In this document: positions 61,258-64,000 of the stretch, piece by piece
Layout of the letters: each line of letters starts with the position of its first letter
Position numbering within the stretch: the first letter of the stretch is position 1
Assembly (NCBI RefSeq): GCF_001675045.1
Contig: NZ_LYPA01000023.1
Span: 1 to 64,000, forward strand
Length of the DNA stretch: 64,000 nucleotides
Source: Paenibacillus oryzae
GTDB taxonomy: Bacteria; Bacillota; Bacilli; Paenibacillales; Paenibacillaceae
Direction of reading: 5' to 3'
The notes under the pieces: model-generated
What the model saw: only the letters and a program-made list of their open reading frames with translations
Told to the model about the DNA's origin: nothing
Database searches by the model: none
Translations under genes and position numbers: made by a program

Positions 61258-63519
61258 CTAAAATAATAAGACCTCATGCTCCACAACATCATCCGGCTGC
61301 AACAGGCCCGTTTGCTTGCTGTAGTAAGCCATCTCCGTCAAATAAAGCACACCTCCGCTTTTCTGAAGCAGCTCGGCCGACTTCATCGCAGCCAATTCAA
61401 ACGAATAGACTTGAACAGAATACGGCTGTAGCTTGCGCAGCTCAGCAGCGGGATATTGGCTATACGGTAACGACTCCAGTATGGACCGCGCCTTCTGATC
61501 GAAAGGAATCACAATGCTTTGCATTTGTCCGTCAATAAACTCAAACCGATTAGAAATTTCCTCATACGGGATTTCCAGATTTCCATTTTTGTCCGATAGC
61601 AGCGACATAATGCCTTGGCTATCCGTTTTTTGAAGGACGGTGTTGTCATTTAATCCATAGATACGGTCAAAATAGTTTTGCATAGCCGCCTGCGAGAAAG
61701 CTTCCTCTTCATAACGAAGCACATGCTGCGCCTCCGCCGCCGTCTCCTTCATCCAGCCCTTCTCAGGCATACCATGCCGTTCCGGATAAAAAACAATGAC
61801 CTCGCCGATGTCCAATCGGCCTTCCCTGTTACATCTGCCTGCCGCTTGCGCGATAGAGTCCAGTCCGGCCATCGCCCGCAATACCTTGGGAAAATCAACA
61901 TCCACCCCAGCTTCAATTAATTGGGTGGAAATAACGCGGCAAGGTAAGCCGTCACGCAGCCTCTCCCTAATTTCCTTAAATATCAGTTGGCGATGAAGCG
62001 CGCACATCCGGCCGCTCAAATGATAAAGTCCCTCTTGCTCAAAAGATTGCAGACGATCATACAGCAGCCTGGCATGCTTTCGCGTATTGACGATGCAAAG
62101 AATTTGCTCCGACTCCATGATCCAGTCCGCAACCGTTTCATCTGAAATTCTATCGTCAAGCGCCCCGTACGATGTGAGATGTACTCTTTTGAACGTATCC
62201 ATCAGCTCGCCCGGCGTTGGCGCATCCATCAGCTCCTTGGCTGGAAAACCAAGCTTGTCCCACGAAGGTTGTGTTGCCGTACAAAGCACGACCGAGCAGT
62301 TGTAATGCTCCACCAGCTCTTGCAGCGCATGCAGGCAAGGCTTCACGTAGCCGCGCGGGAGACTTTGCGCTTCATCCAGCACAATGACAGAGCCGGCAAT
62401 ATGATGCAGCTTGCGGCATTTGCTTCTTTTGTTGGAGAATAAGGATTCAAAAAATTGAACAGAGGTTGTCACGATGACAGGAGCGTCCCAGTTCTCCGTG
62501 CCAAGCTTGAGTTGCCGTACTTCCGCAGCGCTATGATTTTCCTCGTATTCATCCAGGTTAAAATTGCTGTGATGCTCTACTATGGCATCCTCGCCTAACG
62601 CCCTGGCGAATACGGCTGCATTTTGCTCTATAATACTTGTAAACGGGATTACATATATAATTCGTCTTAGCTTATGACTTGCCGCATGCTCCAGAGCAAA
62701 TACCAGGGAGGATAACGTTTTGCCGCCGCCCGTTGGCACTGAAAGGGAGAATAACCCTCGTTTCGAGCTTCGCGCTTGCCTTCGACAGGACTCCTGGATA
62801 CGTCTGCGTTGCATATTAATGACACTTTGCTCCGCTTTTTCAAGAGGCTGCAAAAACCGATCCAATCGCTCCAGCAATTGTTGCATGGCGGGCTGCTTGC
62901 GCCCCTGCATAAGGATGCGATCTGCCTCGCAGGTATAATCCCTTGTATCTATCGAGTCCGCATCAACCAGGCAGGAATAGAGCATTCTGCCCAAAAAGCT
63001 ATACTTCCAGGCCAAATGATCCTTATGCTTAAAAAGCAAATTCGGTTGAAATAATGGCGGGAGCGGAATTCTCCCCGTTGGCACCTGTATTTCATCCCAG
63101 GCAGATGTCCATTTCGGAAGCTCGGAGTAGCTTTTTGAGACACGGCGCTTAAACGTTCCTTCCTCATCGCGGGTACCATAGTTTTGCAAACCGCCATGAT
63201 GCCCAGCTATACACAACGCCACCAGCCTGGCCAAGTAATTGGCCGCACCGCTCGTACCGATATGCTGATGGCAGGACGCTTTTTCCAGTATCCACTTTGC
63301 CCCGGCAGTCGAATGATCAACCCGCACATTTTTTCCCTGCACCCTTTGTTGAAACGGTTCCGAATACTTCCCGATATCATGAAGCAAGCCTGCCAAATAA
63401 CCCAGTTCCTTAGCTCCAAAGGCTTGTGCGTTTGCTTCGCATCTTTGTGCTACATTTAACAAATGAACATGCAGCAACTGAAAATCCCCGTCATCCCTGC
63501 TATGTGCATAAAATGCCAT
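61258..63519 (-). CDS. cas3: CRISPR-associated Cas3 helicase-nuclease
   Basis: 753 residues. HD nuclease at the N-terminus (LAGLLHDIGKYSEPFQ, HD at residues 47-48, later VDHSTAGAKW). Helicase: Walker A VPTGGGKTLSS at about residue 262, DEAQ box IVLDEAQSLP, motif III CTATQPSWDK, and motif VI QAAGRCNREGR. Full length. Degrades DNA marked by Cascade. First gene of the cas operon. A cre-like box is 178 bp upstream. Confidence 0.96.
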   Translation of the reverse strand: MAFYAHSRDDGDFQLLHVHLLNVAQRCEANAQAFGAKELGYLAGLLHDIGKYSEPFQQRVQGKNVRVDHSTAGAKWILEKASCHQHIGTSGAANYLARLVALCIAGHHGGLQNYGTRDEEGTFKRRVSKSYSELPKWTSAWDEIQVPTGRIPLPPLFQPNLLFKHKDHLAWKYSFLGRMLYSCLVDADSIDTRDYTCEADRILMQGRKQPAMQQLLERLDRFLQPLEKAEQSVINMQRRRIQESCRRQARSSKRGLFSLSVPTGGGKTLSSLVFALEHAASHKLRRIIYVIPFTSIIEQNAAVFARALGEDAIVEHHSNFNLDEYEENHSAAEVRQLKLGTENWDAPVIVTTSVQFFESLFSNKRSKCRKLHHIAGSVIVLDEAQSLPRGYVKPCLHALQELVEHYNCSVVLCTATQPSWDKLGFPAKELMDAPTPGELMDTFKRVHLTSYGALDDRISDETVADWIMESEQILCIVNTRKHARLLYDRLQSFEQEGLYHLSGRMCALHRQLIFKEIRERLRDGLPCRVISTQLIEAGVDVDFPKVLRAMAGLDSIAQAAGRCNREGRLDIGEVIVFYPERHGMPEKGWMKETAAEAQHVLRYEEEAFSQAAMQNYFDRIYGLNDNTVLQKTDSQGIMSLLSDKNGNLEIPYEEISNRFEFIDGQMQSIVIPFDQKARSILESLPYSQYPAAELRKLQPYSVQVYSFELAAMKSAELLQKSGGVLYLTEMAYYSKQTGLLQPDDVVEHEVLLF

Positions 63520-63696
63520 TTATCTCCTCCTGTCGAATCAAAAGGAATAATGAAACTCGCGTATGACTTTAGACCCATAAAGGGCTTAAATAAACCATTC
63601 TACAACCGAGGTTACATTCCTTCAAAAATATCTCATTTTTTTATTAAATATCATCAATTGGGTAATTGTGTCGAAACGTGAATGATTAGCACATTT
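63520..63696. other. Upstream region of cas3
   Basis: AT-rich, no gene. On the minus strand TCGACA followed 18 bp later by TATTTA near 63626-63655 is a weak promoter candidate, downstream of the cre-like box. The ribosome binding site of cas3 (AGGAGGAG) is at about 63526. Confidence 0.4.
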
Positions 63697-63711
63697 AGAA
63701 AGCGCTTTCAA
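63697..63711 (-). promoter_or_regulatory. cre-like CcpA box upstream of cas3
   Basis: Minus strand TTGAAAGCGCTTTCT fits the relaxed catabolite-responsive element WTGNAANCGNWNNCW at every defined position and is nearly palindromic. It lies 178 bp upstream of the cas3 ATG and upstream of the candidate promoter, where CcpA can activate. Confidence 0.55.
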
Positions 63712-63886
63712 TTATTCATAAGATGCGCTTCCTGGCGTAACTTCCTTTCAACAACGATTGGGTCTTTCACATGTGGGGTTCTGATCTCATGCATGCTTCT
63801 ACATGGGAAGCTTGCATGAGCGCAGCGTGACAACGTGGGGAAAGGAGTGACAAGAAGTACGAGCAAATCATAGCGGAGGAAATAGC

Positions 63887-64000
63887 GTTTCAATCCACGC
63901 TCCTGCGTAAGGAGCGACTCGAAAAACTCAACAAGATACCAGGTGTATCGTTGTTTCAATCCACGCTCCCGCGTAAGGAGCGACTCTTATTCTGGAGGAT
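63887..64000 (-). CRISPR. CRISPR array 3, leader-distal edge (continues past window)
   Basis: Two repeats (63887-63918 and 63953-63984) with a 34-bp spacer and the start of a second one. The first repeat has the array 1 form; the second reads CTCCCGCGTAAGGAG, a mix of array 1 and array 2 forms. Same orientation as the other arrays; its leader is outside the window. It is on the upstream side of cas3. Confidence 0.95.

Overview
The window looks like a Firmicute chromosome, most probably Paenibacillus or a close relative. The evidence is the strong Gram-positive ribosome binding sites, YesM/YesN-type two-component and sugar ABC genes with the family habits of Paenibacillus, a CcpA cre-like box, copper-amine-oxidase-type stalk domains, and a moderate-GC backbone (about 31.5-64 kb) next to a very AT-rich accessory block (about 1-30.4 kb). 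No rRNA or tRNA gene was recognised.

Region 1 (1-31.5 kb) is the unusual part: an integron-like gene cassette array. Twenty-two complete attC-like sites (65-190 bp) separate cassettes that all point the same way (minus strand), nearly always one gene per cassette. Each site has outer TAAC/GTTA boxes, inner TTCACG/CGTGAA boxes and a multi-branched imperfect palindrome between them. The two ends of every cassette are complementary to each other over roughly the last 10-17 nt, as expected if each had been a circle carrying one folded attC. At the head of the array are an attI-like box (about 30452) and a tyrosine recombinase gene (30573-31505), which has an in-frame deletion of its central catalytic part plus a stop codon, so the array is probably no longer self-mobile. 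Cargo includes acetyltransferases, NUDIX hydrolases, a nucleotidyltransferase, a 2H phosphoesterase, two HEPN-like proteins, a DUF4062 protein, and four cassettes that hold only tandem repeats. Away from the recombinase (below 14 kb) most sites are truncated or gone and genes are frameshifted or fused; a transposase lies at the very end.

Region 2 (31.7-51.2 kb) is ordinary chromosome: an MFS exporter with a TetR-type operator, a secreted TraB/GumN protein with a perfect 13+13 palindrome over its promoter, an OsmC protein, a five-gene peptide ABC operon (dppA-B-C, oppD-F type), a sugar ABC operon with an FAD oxidoreductase and a TIM-barrel protein, and a YesM/YesN two-component pair that probably controls it. 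A 1.1-kb non-coding stretch between the sugar operon and the regulator holds a GTT-rich tract, four palindromes phased at about 52 bp and a 41-bp tandem repeat.

Region 3 (51.5-64 kb) is a complete type I-C CRISPR-Cas system on the minus strand: cas3-cas5c-cas8c-cas7c-cas4-cas1-cas2, followed by two arrays (24 repeats, then 33 repeats) with different repeat loops but matching leader elements, and the edge of a third array upstream of cas3. A cre-like box lies upstream of cas3. Interference, crRNA processing (Cas5c) and adaptation genes all appear intact.
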